Shown here: positions 50,206 through 58,922 of the stretch, piece after piece | Layout: the number at the start of each line of letters is the position of its first letter | How positions within the stretch are numbered: position 1 is the first letter of the stretch | Virus record (IMG/VR): IMGVR_UViG_3300023444_000001 | Span: 1-64,000 of that record | Direction: 5' to 3' (one strand) | Length of the DNA: 64,000 nucleotides | From: a virus | Position numbers and translations under genes: made by a program | Notes under the pieces: model-generated | Told to the model about the DNA's origin: nothing | The model's input: the letters and a program-made list of their open reading frames with translations, nothing else | Database searches by the model: none

Positions 50206-51256
50206 TTTTTACTTCCTCCAAACTAATTCCAAGTTCTTCACAAATCTTCCCATGTACCTCCTTTACAAAATCAATATCTTCTCTTAATGCTTCTACAAGA
50301 GCAGGAACTCCATGAAAACTTTTTCCTTTAATATTAAACCAACCCGAACCCGAAGATTCAACTACTCCAAGTCTCGTACCAAACCTAATTATTTCTCTAA
50401 CCCAATCAAAAGCCCCCTGCTTAAAACCACTTCTACTTTTAACCACAAGATAAAGCGAACCTGTTCTAAAAGGTACAGAAGTTTTATTTTTAACAACCTT
50501 GCAATCAATTCCAAAAGTAACAAGATTTTTCATATCTCCTTCAAACTCCATTTCTCCTTTTTTCAATCGAACTCTAATAGAATCAGAATATTTTACCCCA
50601 CGTCCTCCAGGCAAAATTTCTGGAGAACCCCACTGATCCAAACTTGATCTGATTTGATTCACCAGAATGACTGTCGTATTATTTTCTTTGCCTTCAGAGG
50701 TTTTAGAATTTAGAGCCGCATGAACTTTTCTTAACCCCTTATTTATTAAACGAGGATTAACTGCCATTTGCTCCTTTTCCATGGGAACATCTAATTCCAA
50801 CCTTGAACTCATAACTGCAACTGAATCAACAACAATTAACGAAATATCTTCCGCTCTAATAAAGGCTTCAATAATATCAAATCCTTCATTCCCATTCACA
50901 GGTTCAGACAAGTAGACCTTATCAAGATCAATACCAATTTTATCCGCCCAAATATCATCCCATGAACCCTCAAAATCAATATATACCACCTTTTTATCCG
51001 GAAAAACTCTCTGTGCCTCTCTCATAGCATGAAAACACACAGTAGATTTACCAGATGATTCCAAACCATAAATTTGAACAATTCTCCCACAAGGCCATCC
51101 TCCTCCAATAAGATAATCCAAAACAGGAGAACCAGAGGAAAATCTCTCCAAATATCTTTTTCGAGATTTACTTCTACAAAGCACTGTTCCAATACCAAAC
51201 ATCTTATTCAAAACTTTTACTGCTTCCTCACTTGTAAAAACTTCTTTATCATTCAT
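50138..51256 (-). CDS. RecA/UvsX-family recombinase
   Basis: 372 residues. Walker A is IYGLESSGKSTVCF (about 64-72). KVVYIDFEGSWDDIWADKIG, LIVVDSVAVMSSRLELDVPM (Walker B) and the L2-loop segment VILVNQIRSSLDQWGSPEIL, leading to PGGRGVKYSDS, follow. A RecA C-terminal lobe is partly retained. It promotes homologous pairing and strand exchange, working with the SSB, DNA polymerase and nucleases encoded nearby. Confidence 0.94.
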   Translation of the reverse strand: MNDKEVFTSEEAVKVLNKMFGIGTVLCRSKSRKRYLERFSSGSPVLDYLIGGGWPCGRIVQIYGLESSGKSTVCFHAMREAQRVFPDKKVVYIDFEGSWDDIWADKIGIDLDKVYLSEPVNGNEGFDIIEAFIRAEDISLIVVDSVAVMSSRLELDVPMEKEQMAVNPRLINKGLRKVHAALNSKTSEGKENNTTVILVNQIRSSLDQWGSPEILPGGRGVKYSDSIRVRLKKGEMEFEGDMKNLVTFGIDCKVVKNKTSVPFRTGSLYLVVKSRSGFKQGAFDWVREIIRFGTRLGVVESSGSGWFNIKGKSFHGVPALVEALREDIDFVKEVHGKICEELGISLEEVKNGFCFEKEESVKSKKKGIKRAS

Positions 51257-51543
51257 TCCACTTCACCTTCAACAATTTCAGACTTAAATTCCATTATATC
51301 TGAAGCAGTCAAAATTCTCTTTTTACACTCATTAACAGAAATAACTTGACTTGTTACTTTTATAACAAGATAATTCTCTCCTACTTCTCCAAAATCTTTA
51401 ATCCATTTTCTCGCCTCCTTCGTGCTCTTAAATCCAGTTTTAACAAGAGAAATATCTCCAACTCTACCAAGACCTTTTTGAGAAAAAGTTCCAACAGAAA
51501 ACCTTCCAAAATTCTTTTCCTGTGTAGTCATCATTTCATCCAT
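51253..51543 (-). CDS. 96-residue hypothetical protein upstream of recA
   Basis: ATG 51543 has AAGGGAG upstream and is preferred over an in-frame reading from 51576. Beta/alpha content includes FGRFSVGTFSQKGLGRVGDI and STKEARKWIKDFGEVGENYL. It overlaps recA by 4 bases. The GTFS...I..SKEA..W..E pattern recalls small phage recombination-associated proteins, but I cannot name a family. Confidence 0.6.
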   Translation of the reverse strand: MDEMMTTQEKNFGRFSVGTFSQKGLGRVGDISLVKTGFKSTKEARKWIKDFGEVGENYLVIKVTSQVISVNECKKRILTASDIMEFKSEIVEGEVE

Positions 51544-51562
51544 TATCAATTCTCCCTTCTTT

Positions 51563-51874
51563 TCAATCACAATCAACAGCCTCAGAATTTGTCCAAAAAG
51601 TCATAGTTGTTCCAGCAAGCCTTACCTTTACTTTGCCAGACAAAAAACTCCAGGACTCCACATAGACCTTTGTTCTCCCTGTAGTCCAAACCAATTCGCT
51701 TGCAACGAGGAGAGACAATGCCTGTGTGTCTCCCTCAACAGAATACTCGACCGCCTCATCAAATATCTGTTCAGTTGCCGCAGCCAAATACCCTCGTTTC
51801 AGAGTACAAGAGCCATCAAGATTTGCTCTCAAATTTCCAACTATAAGCAAAAGAAAAACAAAAGTAATAAACAA
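51563..51874 (-). CDS. Secreted small protein, TTG start
   Basis: 103 residues from TTG 51874 with a GAGGAGG site 11 bases upstream. The first 18 residues (MFITFVFLLLIVGNLRAN) form a signal peptide. The mature part is mixed alpha/beta (AATEQIFDEAVEYSVEGDTQ, VYVESWSFLSGKVKVRLAGT). Two Cys (GSC near 23 and DCD at the end) could form a disulphide. Composition is slightly GC-richer than neighbours. Role unknown; possibly periplasmic. Confidence 0.6.
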   Translation of the reverse strand: MFITFVFLLLIVGNLRANLDGSCTLKRGYLAAATEQIFDEAVEYSVEGDTQALSLLVASELVWTTGRTKVYVESWSFLSGKVKVRLAGTTMTFWTNSEAVDCD

Positions 51875-51890
51875 CTATTTTATCCTCCTC

Positions 51891-52082
51891 TTAAATATCT
51901 TCTTCTCTAACCGTCTTCCTCCCATTAGCCTTTGCCCGATACATTGCAACTGTTAAAATCCCTTCAACCAAATGACTCAATTTCGGAATAGCACTAACCG
52001 AACACTGAAATCCTTGGTCATGACAAAAATTCCTAACTGTCATACTTACCACCAACAACTTTTCTTTCTGTGTCTCTTCCAC
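51891..52082 (-). CDS. Small histone-fold-like protein
   Basis: 63 residues. The C-terminus (VAMYRAKANGRKTVREEDI) matches the last loop and helix of archaeal/bacterial histone-fold proteins, where '[AR].ANGRKTV...D' is diagnostic. The N-terminal part SMTVRNFCHDQGFQCSVSAI, then PKLSHLVEGIL would give the first two helices. Such proteins dimerise and bind DNA. It precedes the SSB gene by a short gap. Identity is likely but short proteins are easy to misjudge. Confidence 0.7.
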   Translation of the reverse strand: MEETQKEKLLVVSMTVRNFCHDQGFQCSVSAIPKLSHLVEGILTVAMYRAKANGRKTVREEDI

Positions 52083-52094
52083 TTTAGACCTCCT

Positions 52095-52709
52095 TCAATC
52101 CCAAGTGATTGCTCCATCATCATCCAAAAATCCACACTTCTTTTTTAACTCTTCCGAAGTCATCGGTTTCAGAATGGTATCCAAAGGTGGCAAATCCTTT
52201 GTCAACTCTTCTGGAACATCCGCTTCCTCAAGTGTATCAAAGTTGTACGAAGTATTAAATCCCTCACCAGTCCGAGTAATTTCAAATTTATACCCAGACA
52301 ATCCTCTTGGCTTTTTACTGTTTATCTTCTCTAACTGACCCAAAACCAATATCCCTGGAGTATAAAGTTTAACAACAGGAACACCATCAAAAGATTTTGA
52401 TGTTGAAGACCAACTGCCTCTGTAATCTACAACGTAAAATGCTCCAACAAATCTTGGAGAATTTCCTCTCTTACAAAGAGGACAATTTTCTCCTTCATCA
52501 CCTTCATCAATATCAGACAGACAAACAAATGTACGCCATCTACCATCAACTTGCACAGAGTGCTGATAATGAACATAAGGTGAATCTGAAACAAACTGAA
52601 TAACTGCTTCGGCTCCATCCAGCAAGAAAAACTTTGGAAAAGTTGCTTTTCTACTCTCTTCTGCTTTTCTTTGGGCCTTTCTAACTTTATCCCATCCTGT
52701 TTCAGCCAT
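52095..52709 (-). CDS. gp32-like single-stranded DNA-binding protein
   Basis: 204 residues. The middle has the zinc-type segment GDEGENCPLCKRGNSPRFVG, and aromatic strands (YVHYQHSVQVDGRWRTFVCL) typical of T4/T7-type phage SSB OB folds. The tail (SEELKKKCGFLDDDGAITWD) is acidic, as in SSB proteins that recruit partners. It protects ssDNA during replication and recombination, and lies immediately before the DNA polymerase in the same operon. Confidence 0.8.
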   Translation of the reverse strand: MAETGWDKVRKAQRKAEESRKATFPKFFLLDGAEAVIQFVSDSPYVHYQHSVQVDGRWRTFVCLSDIDEGDEGENCPLCKRGNSPRFVGAFYVVDYRGSWSSTSKSFDGVPVVKLYTPGILVLGQLEKINSKKPRGLSGYKFEITRTGEGFNTSYNFDTLEEADVPEELTKDLPPLDTILKPMTSEELKKKCGFLDDDGAITWD

Positions 52710-52722
52710 TTCTACTACCTCC

Positions 52723-54441
52723 TTACGCCTTCACCCAATACTTGTCAACTTTGACATCTACAACAAGCGGTACAATCAATTCCACTGCAGTTTCCAGAAT
52801 ATGCTTTATCTCTTTAGCAATATCTGGAAGGTACTCATCCCCTACCTCCACAACTAACTCATCATGTACTTGAATCAAAATCACCCCCTTTCCCTTCAAA
52901 AATTTGGCCAATTTAACCATAGCCATCTTAACAATATCTGCTGCACTTCCTTGAACCTTCGTATTTATGGCCAATCTCCGTAAAAGCCCATATTCATCAT
53001 TCATACCGGAAAAATCTCTAAATCTCCCCATAAATGTTGTTACTCCATTATTTATCTTAGCCCCCCTATAAACAATATCAGCATAATCTTTAATAGAAGA
53101 AAACCTCTCAAAATAAGCCATTAAAAACATCTTGGCTTCATCTTCTGATATACCCAATCCTTGAGATAAACCATAAGGCCCCATCCCATATACAATTCCA
53201 AAATTTATTGTCTTCCCCATACTCCGACTAACTTTATATCCAACAATATCAGATAATTCATTTGCAGTCCTTTGGTGAATGTCTTCTCCATTTCTAAAAG
53301 CATCAACCATACGTTCATCATGGGACAAATGAGCCAAAACTCGCAATTCAATTTGTGAATAATCCGCCACTACAAAAGATTTATCCTTTCCAGAAATAAT
53401 TGCCTTTCTAACCTGTCCATCTTCCCCATACGTAATATTCTGAAAATTTGGATTATTAGAGGAAAACCTTCCTGTTTGTGTTCCCACAGAATTAAATCTA
53501 CCTCTCATTCTTCCATCTTTTTCACTTTTCACAAGAAATGAATTGATATATCCCAACGTTTTTCCAATCTCTCTATACCGCAACATCTTTGAAGTGATTC
53601 CAATAGTATCTTTTGCACTTAATTTCTTCAAAATATCCCTACCAGTGGCATACCTTCCTGTACTTGTTTTTTCAATAACAGGCAATTTCAAATCTTCAAA
53701 CAAAACCTTCCCAACTTGCATCGGAGAATTTAGATTGAATCTATATCCAACAAGATTTCCACAGAAATTATCTATCTCTTCAGCCTCACACTCTAATTTA
53801 TTTTTCAAACTAAGTAACTTTTCTCTATCTACTTTAACCCCAGTTTGCTCCATCAAAACTATGACTGGGATCAATTTCATTTCCAACTTAAAAACCTTAT
53901 CAAGATTTCTAAGGCCAAGTTGATTCTTATATTCATTCCACAATTTCAAAGTATATATTGCATCTTCCATCGAATATTTAGCCAACTTCTCAAGACTTTT
54001 AGAAACATTCTTAAACTCATCCATCTTATACCCATACCGCTCAAAAACCACTTTTTTAAGTCCAGCCGGAAGATTGGAAAAAAGCAATTTTCTTGCTACC
54101 ATAGCATCAAAGATATTTCCATCTTTATCAAATTCAATTCCTTCTCTAAACAACAATCCACAATCAAAAGTTGCATTCCAGGCTATCTTATTCAACTTTG
54201 ATTCAAAGAGCATATCCAAATATTTTCTGGAAGATTCAAATTCCTCAAACTTTCCATCAACAGAGAATTTTTCCTTTATACATTCTCCAACCAGAAATAA
54301 ACTCTCATATTTATCTTCCTCTCCCCTAATCGCCAATGATAATCCAAGTATTTCTGAATCATGCTCCAACCCCTCAGTTTCAAAATCAAAGGAAAACTCC
54401 CCCCTTGAAAATGCTTTTTCAACAAAATCCTTAATCTTCAT
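52723..54441 (-). CDS. DNA polymerase I (family A) with 3'-5' exonuclease
   Basis: 572 residues. Exonuclease motifs: SFDFETEGLEHD (D19, E21), KIAWNATFDCGLL and YSMEDAIYTLKL (YxxxD). Polymerase motifs: A VADYSQIELRVLAHLSHDER, O-helix RSMGKTINFGIVYGMGPYG and C LIQVHDELVVEVG. There is no 5'-3' exonuclease domain. This is the replicative polymerase of the phage. A promoter with its -35 box over the primase stop codon lies 40-67 bases upstream. Confidence 0.95.
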   Translation of the reverse strand: MKIKDFVEKAFSRGEFSFDFETEGLEHDSEILGLSLAIRGEEDKYESLFLVGECIKEKFSVDGKFEEFESSRKYLDMLFESKLNKIAWNATFDCGLLFREGIEFDKDGNIFDAMVARKLLFSNLPAGLKKVVFERYGYKMDEFKNVSKSLEKLAKYSMEDAIYTLKLWNEYKNQLGLRNLDKVFKLEMKLIPVIVLMEQTGVKVDREKLLSLKNKLECEAEEIDNFCGNLVGYRFNLNSPMQVGKVLFEDLKLPVIEKTSTGRYATGRDILKKLSAKDTIGITSKMLRYREIGKTLGYINSFLVKSEKDGRMRGRFNSVGTQTGRFSSNNPNFQNITYGEDGQVRKAIISGKDKSFVVADYSQIELRVLAHLSHDERMVDAFRNGEDIHQRTANELSDIVGYKVSRSMGKTINFGIVYGMGPYGLSQGLGISEDEAKMFLMAYFERFSSIKDYADIVYRGAKINNGVTTFMGRFRDFSGMNDEYGLLRRLAINTKVQGSAADIVKMAMVKLAKFLKGKGVILIQVHDELVVEVGDEYLPDIAKEIKHILETAVELIVPLVVDVKVDKYWVKA

Positions 54442-54479
54442 CTTTAATGCCTCCTTTTCTCTATATTTTATATATAATG

Positions 54480-54508
54480 AAGATAATATATTCTCCCGTA
54501 AAAGTCAA
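54480..54508 (-). promoter_or_regulatory. Promoter-like site for DNA polymerase operon
   Basis: Minus strand TTGACT (54508-54503), whose TGA is the primase stop codon, 17-base spacer, TATCTT (54485-54480). It shares the AAAGTCAAG context with the three-copy promoter but the -10 and downstream differ. It fills the 63-base gap before the polymerase start. Confidence 0.55.
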
Positions 54509-55437
54509 GAGTTTAATTTCTCAGATATAATTCTTGATATTACATCCTCCTTCTTCAGATATACTTGTTTCCATTCCTCAACGGTATGTTGTGCTGGGTC
54601 TTTATATATTAGCCTAACCAAGTATAAATTCATCATAACTTCCTTCAACTTAGAAACCAACCGATTCCGTCCCTTAAATCCCGAAAAATCATTATCCAAA
54701 GCCAAAACTAACCTTGAAAAATTCAAAAGATTTTGAATTTGTCTATCAGTAACTCTCCATCCAAGTAGGGCTATAGAAGAATTTCCAGCCCTCCAAACAT
54801 TCTCACAATCGAGTTCACCCTCTACAATAACAGGAATTTTTGAATCCTTAACCAAAAGCGCCCTATAAAGTCCATATAACCCTCCCAACTCTGATTTTAA
54901 CCCGCTTGGATAAACATATCTTCGATCTGAATAAACACCTCTATAAGTTACTCCTATTATTTCTCCTTTTAGATTTCTTATGGCAAAAACAAGACAATTA
55001 CTCAACTTATCATACCTTACATCATTAAGATTTATTCCTCCTAATTTTCTTCTCTCCAAATACTTTACTGCAACAGAATCTTTATCTTCTCCTTTTAATT
55101 CTGGAAGAGCAAAAAATCTAACTTTTGGAGACTTAACATCTTCACATTCTCTCTTCCTGTATAAATCTTCCAACAATTTGTCTCTTTTTGCAATTTCTTT
55201 CATATCAAAAAAACCAGATATTTTATCTTCTTTCAATCCTTTTTCTCTAAGAAGCCTTAAAACAGAACCTCCTTTTCCACATCCAAAACAAAACCAAACC
55301 CCTTTATCCAAATTCAAAAAGAAACTTCCCTTTGTTTCTCTATGAAAAGGGCACAACGAACGCAATTCATTCCCAACTATTCTTGGATTTTTAAGCCCAA
55401 AAACTTCAATAATCTTCTCATAAGATTTTATCTTCAA
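54505..55437 (-). CDS. DnaG-type DNA primase
   Basis: 310 residues. CHC2 zinc finger: LRSLCPFHRETKGSFF and VWFCFGCGKGGSV (C29, H32, C50, C53). The TOPRIM core has PVIVEGELDCENVWRAGN and RLVLALDNDFSGFKGRNRL. There is no helicase-binding domain, so it is shorter than DnaG. It makes RNA primers. The replicative helicase and loader are encoded upstream. Confidence 0.93.
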   Translation of the reverse strand: MKIKSYEKIIEVFGLKNPRIVGNELRSLCPFHRETKGSFFLNLDKGVWFCFGCGKGGSVLRLLREKGLKEDKISGFFDMKEIAKRDKLLEDLYRKRECEDVKSPKVRFFALPELKGEDKDSVAVKYLERRKLGGINLNDVRYDKLSNCLVFAIRNLKGEIIGVTYRGVYSDRRYVYPSGLKSELGGLYGLYRALLVKDSKIPVIVEGELDCENVWRAGNSSIALLGWRVTDRQIQNLLNFSRLVLALDNDFSGFKGRNRLVSKLKEVMMNLYLVRLIYKDPAQHTVEEWKQVYLKKEDVISRIISEKLNS

Positions 55438-55505
55438 ATTTTTCTCCTCCTATAATAATATATAATAATATAATTAGGCTGTTATAGTTTAATAAAATAA
55501 ATAAT

Positions 55506-55552
55506 CTACTCCTATAACCTATAAAGAAATACTTTCTTTATAGTTTATAGTA
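55506..55552. other. Strong hairpin in AT-rich gap upstream of primase
   Basis: Nested arms CCTATAAAGAAA / TTTCTTTATAG with a TAC loop, extended by CTATA / TATAG outside. The gap 55438-55557 is very AT-rich (repeated TATAATAATA). No T-run follows on the minus strand. It could be a regulatory hairpin or RNA-processing site; nothing else is seen there. Confidence 0.5.
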
Positions 55553-55557
55553 GTATA

Positions 55558-55725
55558 TTATTTGCCTTTATCCTTACCAAAAACTTTATCTTTAACTACT
55601 AAATAAATTCCCTCTTTTAGTTGAACTAACATACATTGAATTACCACTCTACAAAATTCACAATTTGAAACAGAAACTTTCTTTCCACTTTTTAATTTTC
55701 CAGTACCAAAACATTCAATGCTCAT
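55558..55725 (-). CDS. 55-residue Cys-containing protein
   Basis: Read directly: ATG 55725 to TAA 55558, starting MSIECFGTGKLKSGKKVSVS and continuing NCEFCRVVIQCMLVQLKEG. AAGGAG precedes the ATG, which overlaps the upstream stop as ATGA. The CEFC plus two further Cys suggest metal binding. Function is unknown. Confidence 0.6.
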   Translation of the reverse strand: MSIECFGTGKLKSGKKVSVSNCEFCRVVIQCMLVQLKEGIYLVVKDKVFGKDKGK

Positions 55726-55895
55726 TTTTCTTCTCCTTCCTTGGAATCCTCTTTATGCCAAATAATAAACGTAGTAATTACAGCAAAGAAAATTGCTATA
55801 ATTGCCAAGTACCAAACTTCAGGCAAAAATTTCATAATACTAATCCAAATAACACTTGTAACTAAACTTTCAGGCCATTTATTCTCTTGACTCAT
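55722..55895 (-). CDS. 57-residue membrane protein
   Basis: Read directly: ATG 55895 to TGA 55722, starting MSQENKWPESLVTSVIWISI. One or two transmembrane stretches are visible (SLVTSVIWISIMKFLP and WYLAIIAIFFAVITTFIIW), then an acidic/Lys tail. AAAGGAG precedes it. Situated among replication genes, it might tether the replisome to the membrane or be a small holin-like protein. Confidence 0.6.
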   Translation of the reverse strand: MSQENKWPESLVTSVIWISIMKFLPEVWYLAIIAIFFAVITTFIIWHKEDSKEGEEK

Positions 55896-55921
55896 AGTTC
55901 TTCTCCTTTCTTTTCAGGTTT

Positions 55922-57145
55922 TCAAAGAGGCAAAAATTCACTTCTTTCTTCTCTACTTTCAATTTCTCCAAGAGTATTAGGATTGTCCAAATCCCACCTT
56001 ATAGTATAATTTCTTCTATCTGATCTTTCTCTGATTTTCAAAAATTTGATTCCTTGAACCTTCTCCTCATTCATTTCTTCAGTATGCCAAATAGAAAATA
56101 CAACGTCAGAATCCTGGCTAATTGCATAAGCAAGACCAACTTCATCAAGAGACCCCGATCCTTGAACTCCTCTTTGAAATTGCCATGAGGCTATAACAGG
56201 TACTCTAAATTTTCTTGCAACAAGTAAATGCAATCCTCTTGAGACCTCTGAAACCGATTCCCACCCAGTTTCTGCAATCAAATATGCACCGTCAATCAAA
56301 AGTATTTCTGGCCTATATTGTTCAACTTTTTGAATAACTGCTGTTAAACTAACTTGATCTTCTATTTGAGTAATAACAAACAACTCTTTGTCCCTGAAAC
56401 TTTCCATTGAAATTTTAAGTCTATTCCATTCCTCTTCATCAAGTGCTCCTTCAGTTATTTTTTCATAACTAATTCCTGCACTAATAGAATCAATTCTTCT
56501 TGCAAGTATTCTTGAAGGCATTTCCATTGAGATCATCAAAACTCTTAATCCCAATTCTCTTAACTTTGACGCAATTAAACACATAAGCCAAGTTTTTCCA
56601 ACCTTTGGTTTTCCATATAAAGAAATAACTTCTTCTCTATGAAACCCTAAAACACTTTCATCTAAAAATTCTATCCCCGTAGGTATATCAATTCCTTTTG
56701 TAACCTTCAAATCTAAATAGGACTTAAATCGACTTTCAACATTTTTTCTTAAATCAATATCTTTTGTCTTCCTGCTAACAATATACAAAGAAGAAACTGA
56801 CTTTTCTGCTATTTTAGATGCGTTTTCAATATTATCCTCTTTTAACGACTCTGCACAATTTACAAGCATATTGCTCAATATGTTCTTTTGTTTTCTAAAC
56901 CTTAATTGTTCAATCCAATATTCAACAGGCTCTTTTCCAACATTTATCAATTCAAATCCAGGAAAATTTTTCTGAACAGTTTCTAAATCCGGAACTGTTC
57001 CAAATTTTGCTTTATGTCTTTCAAGAAACCTGAAAACCTTTTTTTCTAAATTTTCAAATAATTCCAATCCAATTTCATTATCTACTACAGGGCGCCAATC
57101 TTTTGAAACTATTATTTCACTTACGAAAGACATTCCAACACTCAT
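55922..57145 (-). CDS. DnaB-type replicative helicase
   Basis: 407 residues from ATG 57145, which has AAAGGAA upstream; a longer in-frame reading to 57211 would overlap the upstream gene. RecA-fold motifs: Walker A LYGKPKVGKTWLM (about 178-185), RVLMISMEMPSRILARRIDS, Walker B PEILLIDGAYLIAE and VPVIASWQFQRGVQGSG. The N-terminal domain is a helical DnaB-N type. It unwinds DNA ahead of the fork with the DnaC-like loader (58278-58922). Confidence 0.9.
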   Translation of the reverse strand: MSVGMSFVSEIIVSKDWRPVVDNEIGLELFENLEKKVFRFLERHKAKFGTVPDLETVQKNFPGFELINVGKEPVEYWIEQLRFRKQKNILSNMLVNCAESLKEDNIENASKIAEKSVSSLYIVSRKTKDIDLRKNVESRFKSYLDLKVTKGIDIPTGIEFLDESVLGFHREEVISLYGKPKVGKTWLMCLIASKLRELGLRVLMISMEMPSRILARRIDSISAGISYEKITEGALDEEEWNRLKISMESFRDKELFVITQIEDQVSLTAVIQKVEQYRPEILLIDGAYLIAETGWESVSEVSRGLHLLVARKFRVPVIASWQFQRGVQGSGSLDEVGLAYAISQDSDVVFSIWHTEEMNEEKVQGIKFLKIRERSDRRNYTIRWDLDNPNTLGEIESREERSEFLPL

Positions 57146-57158
57146 TTGTATTTTCCTT

Positions 57159-58118
57159 TCATGTTTCCAAAATTTCGCTTTCAAGTCCTTCTTCAAAATA
57201 ACTTGATTCAATTAAATGAAGAAATTTTTGAGCCAATAACCTATATCTCAATATTTGAACTAAAGATACATGAGATATTCTTGGCCCAGGTCTAAATTCT
57301 CCTTTAGGACCTTCTTCTGAAATCATACGTAAAATAACTCCTATATATTCTCCTTCAGATTTAATTTCGTTATCAAATTTATTCATTAAAAACTCTGGTA
57401 TTAAAATAACTCTTCCAGCGTTCATAATTGTAATTTTATCTACAAACAATTTAGATAAAACAGATACAATGTTATTTCTCTTAAAACTGTCTAATTCCTC
57501 TGAGAACATCTCAATCATACTATCAAACATTTCTCTAAATTTAATCATAGATTGAAGATGACTTATACTTTTACCTTTAGATATAAATTGCCATTCTTCA
57601 TCAAGTAAAACTACCGGAATAATTCTCAATCCTTGAAACACCTCATTTGGTATTTCTGGAACAATAAATCCCAATCCATATTCACTATTTTTTTCTAAAC
57701 TCGACTTTCCATATTTTGCAAACTGATAGATTACAAAATTCAAATTTTCCTCTCTATAATATAAAGAAGGCTTGAACCCATCAAATCTATACATCCAATC
57801 CACAACATTTGAAAAATCTACTGGAGTGTAAACACTTGAGGTAACACTCCTAACCAACCCTTCGTAGGTTCTAAATAATATTGGAGTTAATTCTAATTCT
57901 CTTAATTTTCCCTTCATTTCACTCTCAGAACCCACCAATTTTTCAAATGCTTCCCACCCTTTCTTTGTGAATAAATATTTTTCTCCATTATAGATTAAAC
58001 TTTTAGAACCAGATTCTATTTTTATTCTGAAATCCTTCGGTTTAAGAAAAAAGTCTTTTGTTTTCTTCTTTTGTATCCTTGCTTCCTCATATATCTTTTT
58101 TTCTATTTTCAAAAACAT
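57159..58118 (-). CDS. Replication-associated hypothetical protein
   Basis: 319 residues from ATG 58118 (TTTGGAG 9 bases upstream; a TTG at 58133 is an alternative). The N-terminus is basic and helical (KIEKKIYEEARIQKKKTKDF). The middle is hydrophobic and mixed (YYREENLNFVIYQFAKYGKS, GLRIIPVVLLDEEWQFISKG), then SKLFVDKITIMNAGRVILIP, with a helical end. No family is recognised. Its place between the loader and the helicase suggests an initiator or accessory subunit. Confidence 0.6.
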   Translation of the reverse strand: MFLKIEKKIYEEARIQKKKTKDFFLKPKDFRIKIESGSKSLIYNGEKYLFTKKGWEAFEKLVGSESEMKGKLRELELTPILFRTYEGLVRSVTSSVYTPVDFSNVVDWMYRFDGFKPSLYYREENLNFVIYQFAKYGKSSLEKNSEYGLGFIVPEIPNEVFQGLRIIPVVLLDEEWQFISKGKSISHLQSMIKFREMFDSMIEMFSEELDSFKRNNIVSVLSKLFVDKITIMNAGRVILIPEFLMNKFDNEIKSEGEYIGVILRMISEEGPKGEFRPGPRISHVSLVQILRYRLLAQKFLHLIESSYFEEGLESEILET

Positions 58119-58174
58119 GGCTTTATTCTCCAAATCTAAGTCTTGAGTTTGTAGTTTGTAAATCTCTTGTTTTA

Positions 58175-58194
58175 ATTCTTAAAATAACGAGGTA
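58175..58194 (-). repeat. Dispersed motif, site C
   Basis: ATTCTTAAAATAACGAGGTA, sharing the first 13 bases with sites A and B and CGAGGT with A. It lies 57-76 bases upstream of the start at 58118, in the 58119-58277 gap. Nearby is a short hairpin CCACT-ACTG-AGTGG (about 58210-58223). Confidence 0.4.
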
Positions 58195-58277
58195 TATCAA
58201 GAGTTCTCCCACTCAGTAGTGGTAAAGTATGAAAAAATATAATCGTCCATTACAACGCATCTATGAAGGTTTTAACC

Positions 58278-58922
58278 TTAATCAGAATCCTCCTTGAAAA
58301 GAATATCTTTCACTCTCTTTTGCTCTACTGTCTTTCTAAAATCGGAACCTCTAACTTTAACTCCATAAATACAACCGGCTAATAATGAAACTACGCTCTC
58401 TCCATAATTGCTCTTTATCTCTATTGGCTCTTTATTGCTTGTAAACAATGTTGGCAATTTCCTATACACTCTATATCGCAATAAATTATCAAATACAGCC
58501 TCTGTAAGCCCAGACCTTCCCCGAAATTCTTTTCCAATATCATCAATTCCAAGCAAATGTACATTTCTTATCTGTTTATGCCATTTTCTCTTTTCAACTT
58601 CACTCCACCAACTTCCAGCAAAGACATCTACAATCCCTGATAATGAAGCAAATTGAACAGAATACTTTTTCCGTTGGAACAGTATCTCTTTCATTACTCC
58701 TATCATTAAATAAGTCTTTCCCACTCCAGTATTTCCCAAATAATAAAGCCCAATTCCTTCTTCAAACATCTCGTCAAACTTATCAACATACTTCAAAGAA
58801 ATCTCTAAAGCCTTTTTATCTCCTTTGAAATCTTTTAATTCTAAATCCCAAAATTTCTCTAATATTCCTGCATGAAGCATTTTTTCCACCCGAACATTCT
58901 TTTTAGAATCTGATCGAGTCAC
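58278..58922 (-). CDS. DnaC/IstB-type helicase loader ATPase
   Basis: 214 residues. Walker A is YLGNTGVGKTYLM (about 62-71), Walker B LLGIDDIGKEFRGR, sensor TLFTSNKEPIEIKS and the Arg-finger-like region RGSDFRKTVEQKR. AAA+ fold of phage DnaC-like loaders that place DnaB on DNA. It overlaps the previous replication gene by 20 bases. Confidence 0.9.
   Translation of the reverse strand: MTRSDSKKNVRVEKMLHAGILEKFWDLELKDFKGDKKALEISLKYVDKFDEMFEEGIGLYYLGNTGVGKTYLMIGVMKEILFQRKKYSVQFASLSGIVDVFAGSWWSEVEKRKWHKQIRNVHLLGIDDIGKEFRGRSGLTEAVFDNLLRYRVYRKLPTLFTSNKEPIEIKSNYGESVVSLLAGCIYGVKVRGSDFRKTVEQKRVKDILFKEDSD

Noticed and set aside
54074-54736. 220-codon plus-strand reading frame
   Set aside because: It is antisense to the DNA polymerase and primase genes, crosses the promoter between them, and has Ser/Phe/Asn-rich shadow composition.
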